Source: Thermoplasmata archaeon
GTDB lineage: Archaea > Thermoplasmatota > Thermoplasmata > Thermoplasmatales > Thermoplasmataceae
Direction: 5' to 3'
Assembly (NCBI GenBank): GCA_021826835.1
Contig: JAKAYH010000141.1
Span: 1 to 6,344 of the forward strand
DNA length: 6,344 nucleotides
Of the stretch, positions 1-5,089 are shown one piece after another. Position 1 is the stretch's first letter, and each line of letters starts with the position of its first letter. A program made the position numbers and the translations under genes. Under the pieces are notes generated by a model. It was not told the DNA's origin. It worked only from the letters and a program-made list of their open reading frames with translations, and ran no database searches.

Positions 1-26
1 CTTGGGAAAAATAATTATAAAGTGTT
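1..26. repeat. Left arm of 26-bp perfect inverted repeat
   Basis: Positions 1-26 (beginning CTTGGGAAAAATAA) are the exact reverse complement of 243-268. The match stops at 27/242 on the inner side. On the outer side it runs to the window edge, so the true arm may be longer. The layout fits terminal inverted repeats of a short element (MITE-like) of at least 268 bp. The right arm also carries the TATA-like box of the reading frame lying between the arms. No target-site duplication can be checked because the left flank is missing. Confidence 0.85.
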
Positions 27-229
27 TCATCAGAACGAAATCCAATTGGTTTTTTGTTATTCCGTATTTCTCTCATGTTAAGTTCAAATCTAACCTGCAA
101 TACTTGCTCTTCCTCCTGCGTGTTCTTTCTATCACCCTTCACCACGTTAAAAAGATCGATAAAGCATTTTTCCAGGCTTTTCCATTGAAAGTTCTCATCG
201 AAAATAAAATGGGCACTCCAGTTCTTCAC
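1..229 (-). CDS. Hypothetical protein, N-terminal part (runs off left edge)
   Basis: I do not recognise this protein. On the minus strand a frame is open from a GTG at 229-227 to the window edge, 76 codons without a stop. The product starts (M/V)KNWSAHFIFDENFQWKSLE and is hydrophilic and mixed-charge, with a Glu/Gln-rich stretch around residues 44-48. This looks far more like a real protein than the Phe/Leu-rich translation of the opposite strand. An in-frame TAG lies 9 nt upstream of the GTG, so GTG is the only nearby start. A TATA-like TTATAAAG about 22 nt upstream would suit leaderless transcription; no good Shine-Dalgarno sequence is seen. The frame lies between the two inverted-repeat arms and includes the left one. 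It could be the start of a normal gene, a gene carried by a small element, or a transposase remnant. None can be chosen without the sequence to the left. Confidence 0.45.
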   Translation of the reverse strand, partial: MKNWSAHFIFDENFQWKSLEKCFIDLFNVVKGDRKNTQEEEQVLQVRFELNMREIRNNKKPIGFRSDETLYNYFSQ

Positions 230-242
230 AGTTCTCTATTTC

Positions 243-268
243 AACACTTTATAATTATTTTTCCCAAG
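243..268. repeat. Right arm of 26-bp perfect inverted repeat
   Basis: This segment (AACACTTTATAATTA... ending TTCCCAAG) is the exact reverse complement of 1-26, with 216 nt between the arms. A perfect 26-bp inverted match at this spacing is not expected by chance. Read on the minus strand, the arm contains TTATAAAG, an archaeal-type TATA candidate about 22 nt upstream of the GTG at 229-227. The arm may therefore act both as a repeat end and as a promoter. It ends 72 bp before the tRNA gene. Confidence 0.85.
247..258 (-). promoter_or_regulatory. Candidate TATA box for the left-edge minus-strand ORF
   Basis: On the minus strand this reads ATAATTATAAAG, preceded by the purine-rich GGGAAAA that would serve as a BRE. 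Its centre is about 22-24 nt upstream of the GTG at 229, the spacing expected for a leaderless archaeal transcript. It sits entirely within the right inverted-repeat arm. Confidence 0.4.
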
Positions 269-302
269 CCATCTTCATTATCTCACTATCAATGTAGTTA
301 TT

Positions 303-317
303 GAAACATTTTAATAT
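303..317 (+). promoter_or_regulatory. Candidate BRE/TATA promoter of tRNA-Gln
   Basis: GAAACA (BRE-like, 303-308) is followed by TTTTAATAT (309-317). The centre lies about 27 nt upstream of the mature tRNA 5' end at 341, as expected for an archaeal tRNA promoter with little or no leader. Confidence 0.55.
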
Positions 318-340
318 GAGTGTAAAATCCCTAATAACTT

Positions 341-413
341 AGCCCTGTGGTGTAGTGGCCAAGCATTACGGGCTCTGGACCCGTCGACGGCAGTTCGAAT
401 CTGCCCGGGGCTA
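341..413 (+). tRNA. tRNA-Gln (anticodon CUG)
   Basis: A complete cloverleaf can be folded by eye. The acceptor stem is 341-347 with 406-412, starting with A-U and containing one U-G wobble; the discriminator base is A413. The D stem is 350-353 with 363-366, and its loop contains GG. The anticodon stem ACGGG/CCCGT (368-372, 380-384) encloses loop CTCTGGA, giving anticodon CTG at 375-377, which reads CAG (Gln). The variable loop is 4 nt. The T stem GGCAG/CTGCC (389-393, 401-405) encloses loop TTCGAAT. CCA is not encoded, and no intron is seen. In most archaea tRNA-Gln is charged indirectly, by GluRS and then the GatDE amidotransferase. The gene is transcribed away from the inverted-repeat region. 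Confidence 0.96.
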
Positions 414-426
414 TTTTCAATGTTTT
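414..426 (+). terminator. Possible T-rich termination region after tRNA-Gln
   Basis: Two TTTT runs (414-417 and 422-425) directly follow the tRNA 3' end with no intervening hairpin. Archaeal RNA polymerase terminates at such T tracts. The runs are short, so the call is weak. Confidence 0.35.
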
Positions 427-468
427 ACAATCAAGTGGACTCTTGTAGTGATTTTTCTAATAAAATTG

Positions 469-476
469 TTAATAAG
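469..476 (+). promoter_or_regulatory. Candidate TATA box for the 161-aa hypothetical gene
   Basis: TTAATAAG is centred about 25 nt upstream of the ATG at 497, which would place transcription initiation at or next to the start codon. An alternative A/T-rich box (CTAATAAAATT, 457-467) lies about 10 nt further upstream. Confidence 0.35.
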
Positions 477-496
477 GGAAAACATTATGCAAGACT

Positions 497-982
497 ATGG
501 AAAACGACAAGGAAAATAATTTTGAGAATACAACAGAATATTGTGAATTATTGGATAAAGAAATCGATAGCGATTCTGATTACTTCAAGTTTCAAAATCA
601 AGTTAAGATGGCTTTTGCCTCACTTGGATTGGCAGTTTCGACTGGCGTTAGACTCAATGCGACTCGGGAAATCCTTGACATGGTCGATCAGCTGTACCAA
701 AACGTTTCCGACAGCGACGTTGTTCTACCAGATGAGAGTAGGAAGAAGCTAAATCATGCAGATGAAGTATGGTTGGATTTGAAACTTAAGATGGCTGCGG
801 GAGACATACGGGCGGCCCATCTTCTAAATGCTAGTTCCCATCTTTCTCTTGCTCACGCTTATCTGTGTACTTTGAAAAAGAATCAAGAATTTGCTGACCT
901 AATATCAGATTATAGCCTGAAATATTTTAAAAAATTGAGTGTATTTATTTATAGAGAAGCTATCGGTCACGTTATGCTTTAG
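497..982 (+). CDS. Hypothetical protein (161 aa), acidic N-terminus, helical
   Basis: I do not recognise this family. The ATG at 497 is the only possible start: an in-frame TAA lies at 473-475 and no GTG or TTG falls between. Residues 1-34 are strongly acidic and Asn-rich and probably flexible. Residues 35-70 read as an amphipathic helix pair with a mildly hydrophobic stretch (about 38-50). A charged linker follows (about 71-93), then an Ala/Leu-rich helical block (about 94-125, including AGDIRAAHLLNASSHLSLAH) and an aromatic-basic C-terminus. There is no signal peptide, convincing membrane segment, Cys cluster or catalytic motif. The helix content would suit a small soluble scaffold or binding protein, but this is only a description. 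The gene lies alone between the tRNA and a convergent gene whose 3' end it overlaps by 11 bp. Other frames here give low-complexity products without a good start. Confidence 0.75.
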   Translation: MENDKENNFENTTEYCELLDKEIDSDSDYFKFQNQVKMAFASLGLAVSTGVRLNATREILDMVDQLYQNVSDSDVVLPDESRKKLNHADEVWLDLKLKMAAGDIRAAHLLNASSHLSLAHAYLCTLKKNQEFADLISDYSLKYFKKLSVFIYREAIGHVML

Positions 983-1811
983 GAAGATTCTGCACGTAAT
1001 CTTCAAACTTTTTCTGTTCCTTGACGAATCTGATAACTGAACTGGCTTCCCTGAAATAATCTTCCAGTATGCGACCAAGCGTTATTCTATCTATTTTACC
1101 CTCCTCAACGAGTTTTTCTCCTGCATGTCTGGAAAGTATGCCTCCTGCCTCCTTAACCTCAGGTTTTCCCATCTTCTTTCCATATATACTCATGCAGTCA
1201 AGGAAAGTAAGTTGAGATGATGAGTTTGCGTAAATGGAGCCAGTCAGGTTACTACTTTTCTTAATTGTTTCTGCTAGGTCCTCAATGTGTGTAGGGCATG
1301 CCCTTCCTTCCCTGGGTAACCTATCAACTCCCTTATTAAATAATCCGTCTATTAATGAAATGAATCCATCATTTTCCCCTCCAAAGACAAAGGAAAGTCT
1401 TACAATCAAATGGTTCTTTACAAGGGAAGCGTTATCCTCGCCGGTTCTTCTTGTTCGAAAGTATTCATTTTTACCATAATGTACATTGACCGAGGAAAAA
1501 TAGATCAAGCGTTGATTTTTGTCAATTTTCTTTACTTCATTTGCAACCGATTTTATTCCGAAAACGTTTACCTTCATGGCCTCATCCTCATTTTCTGAGT
1601 AAGAATTGCTCAGATAATAGATCACGTCGTAGTTCTTGATGAGAGGAATAAGTTTTTCATGATCAGAAACGTCCCCTTCTATCCAGTTGAATTTGGAGTA
1701 TTTTTCTCCGTCAATTTTATGCCTTGAGTAATAGTCAACCTCCTCATGACCCATAAGAAGCATCAGATTTCTTCCTATGTAGCCACTTCCACCAATAAAT
1801 AAAGCTCTCAC
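972..1811 (-). CDS. NAD-dependent epimerase/dehydratase-like protein (extended SDR), Arg at the catalytic Lys position
   Basis: This is a Rossmann-fold protein of the extended short-chain dehydrogenase/reductase type, which usually acts on nucleotide sugars or related alcohols and ketones using NAD(P)H. The cofactor loop GGSGYIG is at residues 7-13, an acidic GDV follows at 46-48, and the strand leading to the active site carries SS at 106-107. The active-site helix matches the family pattern Y-x3-K-x2-G-E as Y117-x3-R121-x2-G124-E125, so Arg replaces the usual Lys. The THIEDLA segment (174-180) matches the family's 'HVDDLA' region. At 279 residues it is a little shorter than typical sugar-nucleotide epimerases (about 300-340), mainly in the substrate domain. 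The start is GTG: an in-frame TAG lies just upstream, and GTG places the Rossmann strand at the N-terminus. The substrate is unknown. No sugar or lipid biosynthesis genes are adjacent. Confidence 0.88.
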   Translation of the reverse strand: MRALFIGGSGYIGRNLMLLMGHEEVDYYSRHKIDGEKYSKFNWIEGDVSDHEKLIPLIKNYDVIYYLSNSYSENEDEAMKVNVFGIKSVANEVKKIDKNQRLIYFSSVNVHYGKNEYFRTRRTGEDNASLVKNHLIVRLSFVFGGENDGFISLIDGLFNKGVDRLPREGRACPTHIEDLAETIKKSSNLTGSIYANSSSQLTFLDCMSIYGKKMGKPEVKEAGGILSRHAGEKLVEEGKIDRITLGRILEDYFREASSVIRFVKEQKKFEDYVQNLPKA

Positions 1812-1837
1812 ATGTCCCTGATTTCTCTATACAACAT
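1808..1837 (-). other. Possible 9-codon leader ORF overlapping the SDR start
   Basis: On the minus strand an ATG at 1837-1835 opens a 9-codon frame (MLYREIRDM). Its TGA at 1810-1808 overlaps the GTG start (1811-1809) of the SDR gene in the arrangement GTGA. This could support translational coupling by reinitiation, but a frame this short may occur by chance. No strong Shine-Dalgarno sequence precedes it. Confidence 0.2.
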
Positions 1838-1887
1838 ATCTTTTTCCTTTTTTTAGAAATGTTAATTTTTAATTGTTCTAATGCGTT

Positions 1888-1895
1888 GTTATATG
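1888..1895 (-). promoter_or_regulatory. Candidate TATA box upstream of the SDR gene
   Basis: The minus strand reads GTAAAGACATATAAC, a purine-rich BRE-like stretch followed by a TATA core. Initiation about 25 nt downstream would give a leader of roughly 50 nt before the GTG at 1811, containing the possible 9-codon frame. The 200-bp gap 1812-2011 otherwise shows only A/T-rich sequence. Confidence 0.35.
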
Positions 1896-1978
1896 TCTTT
1901 ACGAATTAAAATTGAATCTAATTTGTAAAATGAAAGTGTCTCTGAATTCATGTGATTAAGAGATATATGATAAGATAT

Positions 1979-1983
1979 AAAAA
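1979..1983 (-). terminator. Possible poly-T terminator downstream of MFS gene
   Basis: Read on the minus strand, a run of five T (TGATTTTTATATC) lies about 30 nt past the MFS stop codon, without a clear hairpin. It would separate the MFS transcript from the downstream SDR gene, which has its own candidate promoter. Confidence 0.3.
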
Positions 1984-2011
1984 TCAGGCAACTTCTGAAA
2001 ATGTCCATTTT

Positions 2012-3346
2012 TTAAGGTGCAATCGGGAGAATCTCCTCGACTCCCTCTTTGCCAAAATCCGATAGAATATTGTTGTCAATTTTCATGAAGAATATGAGAA
2101 TTATCGAAACAATCGCAGCAAATGCTGAATCCAAAAACATGAATTCAAAATTGTTCTGTGATATCGTAAGTATTAGAGAAACGCTGACTGATGAAATCAA
2201 TAGGGCCGCGTTATTGAAAAATGCAGATAATCCAAAGAATGACGACATTGCTGCTTCTCTGTCTCCTTCCAAAGTGGTAATAAGAAAGGCGCCTATTGGG
2301 TATGCTGCAACAAGAAAAGCTGCCCATCCCAGGCCTCCGATTGCGAGATAGAGTAATACCAGTTCCTTAGTTCTAAAAAATACAGCTAAAATCATCACAG
2401 CGGCAAGTATTGCAAGTCCATATATCATTATATTCTTCTTTTTGCCATATTTCCTGTAAAAAATACCAATTGGTATGGACGCAATTAATGTGACCGCATT
2501 GAAGATGGAAAAGCCAATTGCAGCAAATACAAGGGCTCCGTCGGAACCAGAGGTGAATGAATATCCAGCACTTTGCACATAGGAGACGAAGTAAATCGCG
2601 ATTGATTCATAGGCGATCCACGAAAATAGCTGAATTGCAAAATAAATCAATATTCTTCTATCGCGGAACATATATAGTACTCTCTCATTAAGCGTCTTTT
2701 TCTCTCGTATCACGATGGATTTACTCTCAGGCTTTTTCTCTTTAACAATTAATGGTGTAATTATCCCAGTTGCTACCACAATGAGGCCTTCAATAAGAGC
2801 TACGTTCTTTATTCCAAGTTTTGTTTCAAAACCGGCTACCAGAAGAAACGCAACAAGTGAACCTATAGCGAGAAATGAATTAACGTAACCGGATGCTACT
2901 CCCCAGTTCTTTACCGCAAAGGTTCTTGGCATCAGTGAATTATATGGAGTCCTCATAAAATGAGCAGCTATATAGAGGGCAATAAGAAATCCAATTAATT
3001 CATCCACACTTGTTGCATACGGAATCAGACAGATCATAATTGCCATTACTCCTATGGAAACTACAATCATTATGCCCCTTGTATCATGCGGATACAGGAA
3101 TCTCCTGTCAGCCAGAAATCCAGATATCGGATCTGCAAAGATTCCCACAAGGCCTTCCAGACCAAGAATCAGACCCGAGAAAGCATCAGATAGTTGAAAA
3201 CCGTTTATTTCTATAAATGGAGTGAATATTCTATTAAAACCCCACGTGGTATAAATTGCTATGGCGGTCATAGAGAGAAATATGTAACTGATGTTTCCAG
3301 AATATACATTTTTTCCGTTCTCCTCCCTATAAAGCCGACTTTGCAC
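2012..3346 (-). CDS. MFS transporter, 12 TM, GPH/SLC45-like
   Basis: This is an integral-membrane secondary transporter of the major facilitator superfamily. About twelve hydrophobic segments can be traced, near residues 20-40, 54-71, 91-110, 115-130, 150-172, 182-201, 233-257, 271-295, 306-325, 328-358, 367-390 and 402-421. A basic cytosolic loop (202-232) joins the two halves, as is usual in MFS. The signature after helix 2 is ADPISGFLADRR (71-82), the DPxxGxxxDR form seen in the glycoside-pentoside-hexuronide and sucrose/SLC45 branches. A degenerate copy, PIGIFYRKYGKKK (292-304), follows helix 8. The substrate cannot be read from the sequence; a sugar or organic acid is plausible by family. 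The start is GTG at 3346, which gives a short charged N-terminus before helix 1; a later start at M26 would cut into helix 1. It is transcribed divergently from the TauE/SafE gene across a 313-bp region, so shared regulation is possible. Confidence 0.88.
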   Translation of the reverse strand: MQSRLYREENGKNVYSGNISYIFLSMTAIAIYTTWGFNRIFTPFIEINGFQLSDAFSGLILGLEGLVGIFADPISGFLADRRFLYPHDTRGIMIVVSIGVMAIMICLIPYATSVDELIGFLIALYIAAHFMRTPYNSLMPRTFAVKNWGVASGYVNSFLAIGSLVAFLLVAGFETKLGIKNVALIEGLIVVATGIITPLIVKEKKPESKSIVIREKKTLNERVLYMFRDRRILIYFAIQLFSWIAYESIAIYFVSYVQSAGYSFTSGSDGALVFAAIGFSIFNAVTLIASIPIGIFYRKYGKKKNIMIYGLAILAAVMILAVFFRTKELVLLYLAIGGLGWAAFLVAAYPIGAFLITTLEGDREAAMSSFFGLSAFFNNAALLISSVSVSLILTISQNNFEFMFLDSAFAAIVSIILIFFMKIDNNILSDFGKEGVEEILPIAP

Positions 3347-3368
3347 AAAAAAGCATACACGTACGATG

Positions 3369-3389
3369 AATTAAAACTTTACTATATAT
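3369..3389 (-). promoter_or_regulatory. Candidate TATA boxes for the MFS gene
   Basis: Two options are visible on the minus strand. TTTTAATT, preceded by GTAAAG, is centred near 3373, about 27 nt upstream of the GTG, and would give a leaderless transcript. ATATATAG is centred near 3386 and would give a leader of about 14 nt. I cannot decide between them. Confidence 0.4.
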
Positions 3390-3463
3390 CTATATGAAAG
3401 GTTACTCTTTTATGCAGTAATATGGAGATAGAATTAATGGGCAACATATCAAATTGCCAGGCA

Positions 3464-3500
3464 GTGATAGGAAGCTGATATATTTTTCAATTTCTATCAC
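3464..3500. repeat. Inverted repeat, candidate operator
   Basis: GTGATAGGAA (3464-3473) and TTTCTATCAC (3491-3500) are inverted copies matching at 9 of 10 positions, with a 17-nt spacer. The half-sites are 27 bp apart centre to centre, close to two and a half helical turns. They lie near the middle of the divergent promoter region, where a DNA-binding protein could reach both promoters. Confidence 0.5.
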
Positions 3501-3515
3501 AACAGTAACTAATGA

Positions 3516-3536
3516 TTATGGGTAAGTCTCCCATAA
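3516..3536. repeat. Perfect 7-bp dyad with 7-nt loop, candidate operator or hairpin
   Basis: TTATGGG (3516-3522) and CCCATAA (3530-3536) are exact reverse complements around TAAGTCT. The element lies about 95-115 bp upstream of the TauE/SafE TATA box and 130 bp from the other candidate box. With no gene reading into it from the left, a terminator role is unlikely, and an operator is the simpler reading. Confidence 0.5.
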
Positions 3537-3629
3537 GGAAATGTTTTTAATTATTCATATAAAATGAAACTATTATTTAAAGAGATTTTTTGATATAACC
3601 AGAGGGTTCACAACTTACAGATGTCATAA

Positions 3630-3642
3630 TATATATATAAAG
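3630..3642 (+). promoter_or_regulatory. Candidate TATA box for TauE/SafE-DUF1634 operon
   Basis: TATATATATAAAG is centred about 24 nt upstream of the ATG at 3660, which puts the predicted transcription start at or beside the A of the start codon. No Shine-Dalgarno sequence is seen between the box and the ATG (only TCCTTAAAA), which supports a leaderless first gene. Confidence 0.6.
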
Positions 3643-3659
3643 AAGAGCAATCCTTAAAA

Positions 3660-4640
3660 ATGATTGATGTAGGGTCCCTATCAAATTTCCTGCTGATAGT
3701 TGTGGGAGGAATTATTGCAGGAATCATAGGCTCCCTAACAGGACTTGGTGGAGGTTCTGTTTTGGTACCTGTGCTTACTTTGTTTTACGGTGTTCCCATC
3801 GAATACGCTACCGGAGCTAGTTTAATCTCAACAATCGCAACATCGGCTGGTTCTGCAAGTACATACACCAAGAAGGGAATAGCTAATATTAAGATCGGCG
3901 TCGGCCTTGAAGTTGCGACTACCCTTGGAGCTATTGTAGGCGCTCTTACTTTTGCTCTGGTGGTTCACGCAAATTTGCAATGGATTCTTTTTCTACTCTT
4001 TGGTATAGTGATTTTAACATCAATAATACCGACAGTAAAAAGGGGTAAATATGAATATCCGGAGGAAAAACCCGCAGATTTTACCAGCAGACTTTTCCAA
4101 CTTTCAGGGAAATATTACGACGAAAGGAGTAAGAAGACAGTTCAGTATACGGGAGTAAGATGGTGGCTTGGGGAAATTATAATGTTTTTCGCCGGAGTTC
4201 TTTCTGGTCTTCTGGGAATAGGCAGTGGAGCATTGAAGGTGCTTGGTATGGACTGGGCTATGAACCTTCCAATGAAGGTTACCACTACGACCAGCAATTT
4301 CATGATAGGAATTACTGCGGCTACCGGGAGCAGTATTTACTGGTATGAAGGTTACATACAATTCTTTCTGGCAGCTGCAACTGCAATAGGCGTACTTATT
4401 GGTTCAAGAATAGGGTCTGCAATATTGCTGAGAGTGTCTAACAAGGAAATACGATGGATATTTTTTGCCATATTGACATTTTTGGGCATTGATATGATAT
4501 TCAGAGGAATAACAAAATCTCGATTCTATTACATCAACCCATTAACTGGTTTCACTGTGGCAATATCAACAGCAGCAATTTTGATTCTATTGCTTTATGT
4601 TAAAATGAAATTGGAGGAGAGGCAAAATGCAGAGTTCTGA
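3660..4640 (+). CDS. TauE/SafE-family membrane permease (sulfite/sulfonate exporter family)
   Basis: This is a polytopic membrane protein of the TauE/SafE family (PF01925, COG0730). Members are linked to export of sulfite, sulfoacetate or other small organic anions; the substrate here is not known. The family's two inverted-topology halves are both visible. The first starts with GSLTGLGGGSVLVPVL (24-39) and the second with AGVLSGLLGIGSGALKV (178-194). Each Gly-rich loop is followed by a Thr/Ser-Asn helix (ATGASLIST at 50-58; TTTTSNFMIG at 208-217). About eight to nine hydrophobic segments can be traced. Residues about 125-168 form an unusually long, charged loop between the halves. The 326-residue length is above the roughly 250 of minimal members because of this loop and an extra C-terminal helix (about 296-314). 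The ATG follows a strong TATA box and looks leaderless. The last 14 bp overlap the DUF1634 gene, indicating one operon and probably one complex. Confidence 0.93.
   Translation: MIDVGSLSNFLLIVVGGIIAGIIGSLTGLGGGSVLVPVLTLFYGVPIEYATGASLISTIATSAGSASTYTKKGIANIKIGVGLEVATTLGAIVGALTFALVVHANLQWILFLLFGIVILTSIIPTVKRGKYEYPEEKPADFTSRLFQLSGKYYDERSKKTVQYTGVRWWLGEIIMFFAGVLSGLLGIGSGALKVLGMDWAMNLPMKVTTTTSNFMIGITAATGSSIYWYEGYIQFFLAAATAIGVLIGSRIGSAILLRVSNKEIRWIFFAILTFLGIDMIFRGITKSRFYYINPLTGFTVAISTAAILILLLYVKMKLEERQNAEF
4613..4622 (+). promoter_or_regulatory. Shine-Dalgarno sequence for DUF1634 gene
   Basis: GGAGGAGAGG lies inside the 3' end of the TauE/SafE gene and ends 4 nt before the ATG at 4627; its GGAGG core ends 9 nt before. 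It is the strongest ribosome-binding site in the window. It fixes the start of this internal operon gene, in contrast to the leaderless look of the first gene. Confidence 0.75.
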
Positions 4641-5028
4641 TAAACTGACCAATCTGGTCAGCTGGATCCTTAAAATTGCAGTATTTCTGAGTATAGGGTT
4701 GGTTACCATAGGCTCCATCATGATGTTTATCTTCAATGGGGCAGATGGATATACGGTTTCGCAAATTGAAAGCTATAATTCAAAGATTAACATCACCTCA
4801 AAGGCCTTCTCACCGGTATTGATACCATCAGGAATTCTGGCACTTAATCCAATTGCTTTCATTTCTCTAGGACTATGGGTTCTAATTTTCACTCCTGTGA
4901 CGGTACTTTTCAGTTCCTTGGTTGACTATATCTATACAAAAAACAAGTTGTATGTAATTCTTACGTTTTTGGTCTTGCTTAATCTGTTTACTGCCATTCT
5001 GATAATCCCCGCATTCGTAAAACTTTGA
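4627..5028 (+). CDS. DUF1634-family small membrane protein
   Basis: This is a 133-residue membrane protein with three hydrophobic segments (about 13-36, 73-98 and 106-130). An extracytoplasmic loop of about 35 residues, rich in Ser and Asn, separates the first two. The middle region has the layout of DUF1634 (PF07843, COG4272): a small-residue helix-start motif followed by LGLWVLIFTPVTVLFSSLVD (81-100), matching the family's 'G...L..TP..R' core, although the usual basic residue after TPV is replaced. DUF1634 proteins are commonly encoded next to TauE/SafE permeases in archaea and bacteria, which strongly supports the call. The function is unknown; a permease partner is the natural inference. 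The start overlaps the upstream gene by 14 bp in a different frame and has its own strong Shine-Dalgarno sequence, so translation is probably coupled. A T6 run follows the stop directly. Confidence 0.85.
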   Translation: MQSSDKLTNLVSWILKIAVFLSIGLVTIGSIMMFIFNGADGYTVSQIESYNSKINITSKAFSPVLIPSGILALNPIAFISLGLWVLIFTPVTVLFSSLVDYIYTKNKLYVILTFLVLLNLFTAILIIPAFVKL

Positions 5029-5034
5029 TTTTTT
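5029..5034 (+). terminator. Poly-T tract after DUF1634 gene, possible terminator
   Basis: Six T residues follow the TGA stop directly, and a TTTT follows at 5041. No hairpin is visible. T tracts suffice for archaeal termination, and the next gene has its own TATA-like box, so the TauE/SafE operon may end here. Confidence 0.4.
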
Positions 5035-5064
5035 AAAGCATTTTACAAAAACATTATTAATTTT

Positions 5065-5073
5065 ACTTATATC
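5065..5073 (+). promoter_or_regulatory. Candidate TATA box for the GltD-like gene
   Basis: ACTTATATC is centred about 20 nt before the ATG at 5090, slightly close for a leaderless start. A second A/T-rich candidate (ATTATTAATTTTA, 5053-5065) would give a leader of a few nucleotides. The assignment between them is uncertain. Confidence 0.35.
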
Positions 5074-5089
5074 ATGATTTTGTGAACTG

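Larger units (their letters stand above)
3347..3659. promoter_or_regulatory. Divergent intergenic regulatory region between MFS and TauE/SafE genes
   Basis: This 313-bp A/T-rich stretch holds no convincing gene. Two tiny plus-strand frames, 3422-3481 and 3566-3595, are too short to support. It contains promoter-like boxes at both ends and two dyad-symmetric elements in the middle (listed separately). There is also a further TATA-like CATATAAAA near 3557-3565, with no gene at the proper distance. The arrangement fits a control region in which a regulator could act on both divergent transcripts. Confidence 0.6.

Noticed and set aside
2..304. Plus-strand 100-codon open frame across the inverted-repeat segment
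   Set aside because: It starts with TTG without a ribosome-binding site. Its product is Phe/Leu/Ser-rich in the way expected from the complement of a coding strand, and the minus-strand frame looks like the real one.
389..413. tRNA 3' end as an integration (att) site
   Set aside because: No second copy of the tRNA 3' sequence and no integrase is visible within the window.
420..752. 110-codon plus-strand frame overlapping the hypothetical gene
   Set aside because: It lies in another frame of 497-982, has a poor start context, and shows low-complexity basic/aromatic composition typical of an out-of-frame translation.
1234..1598. Two plus-strand frames within the SDR gene
   Set aside because: Both are antisense to a gene with clear Rossmann and active-site motifs and show no protein-like features of their own.
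2049..2351. 100-codon plus-strand frame antisense to the MFS gene
   Set aside because: It lies within the 3' third of a well-supported 12-helix transporter. Its Ala/Asn/Lys-rich composition mirrors the hydrophobic coding strand.
3422..3481. 18-19-codon frame starting ATGGAGATAGAATTAATG in the divergent intergenic region
   Set aside because: It is too short, has no ribosome-binding site or convincing promoter spacing, and ends within the inverted repeat.
3516..3550. Dyad followed by T-rich sequence as an intrinsic terminator
   Set aside because: No gene on either strand reads into it from the proper side; both flanking genes are transcribed away from it.
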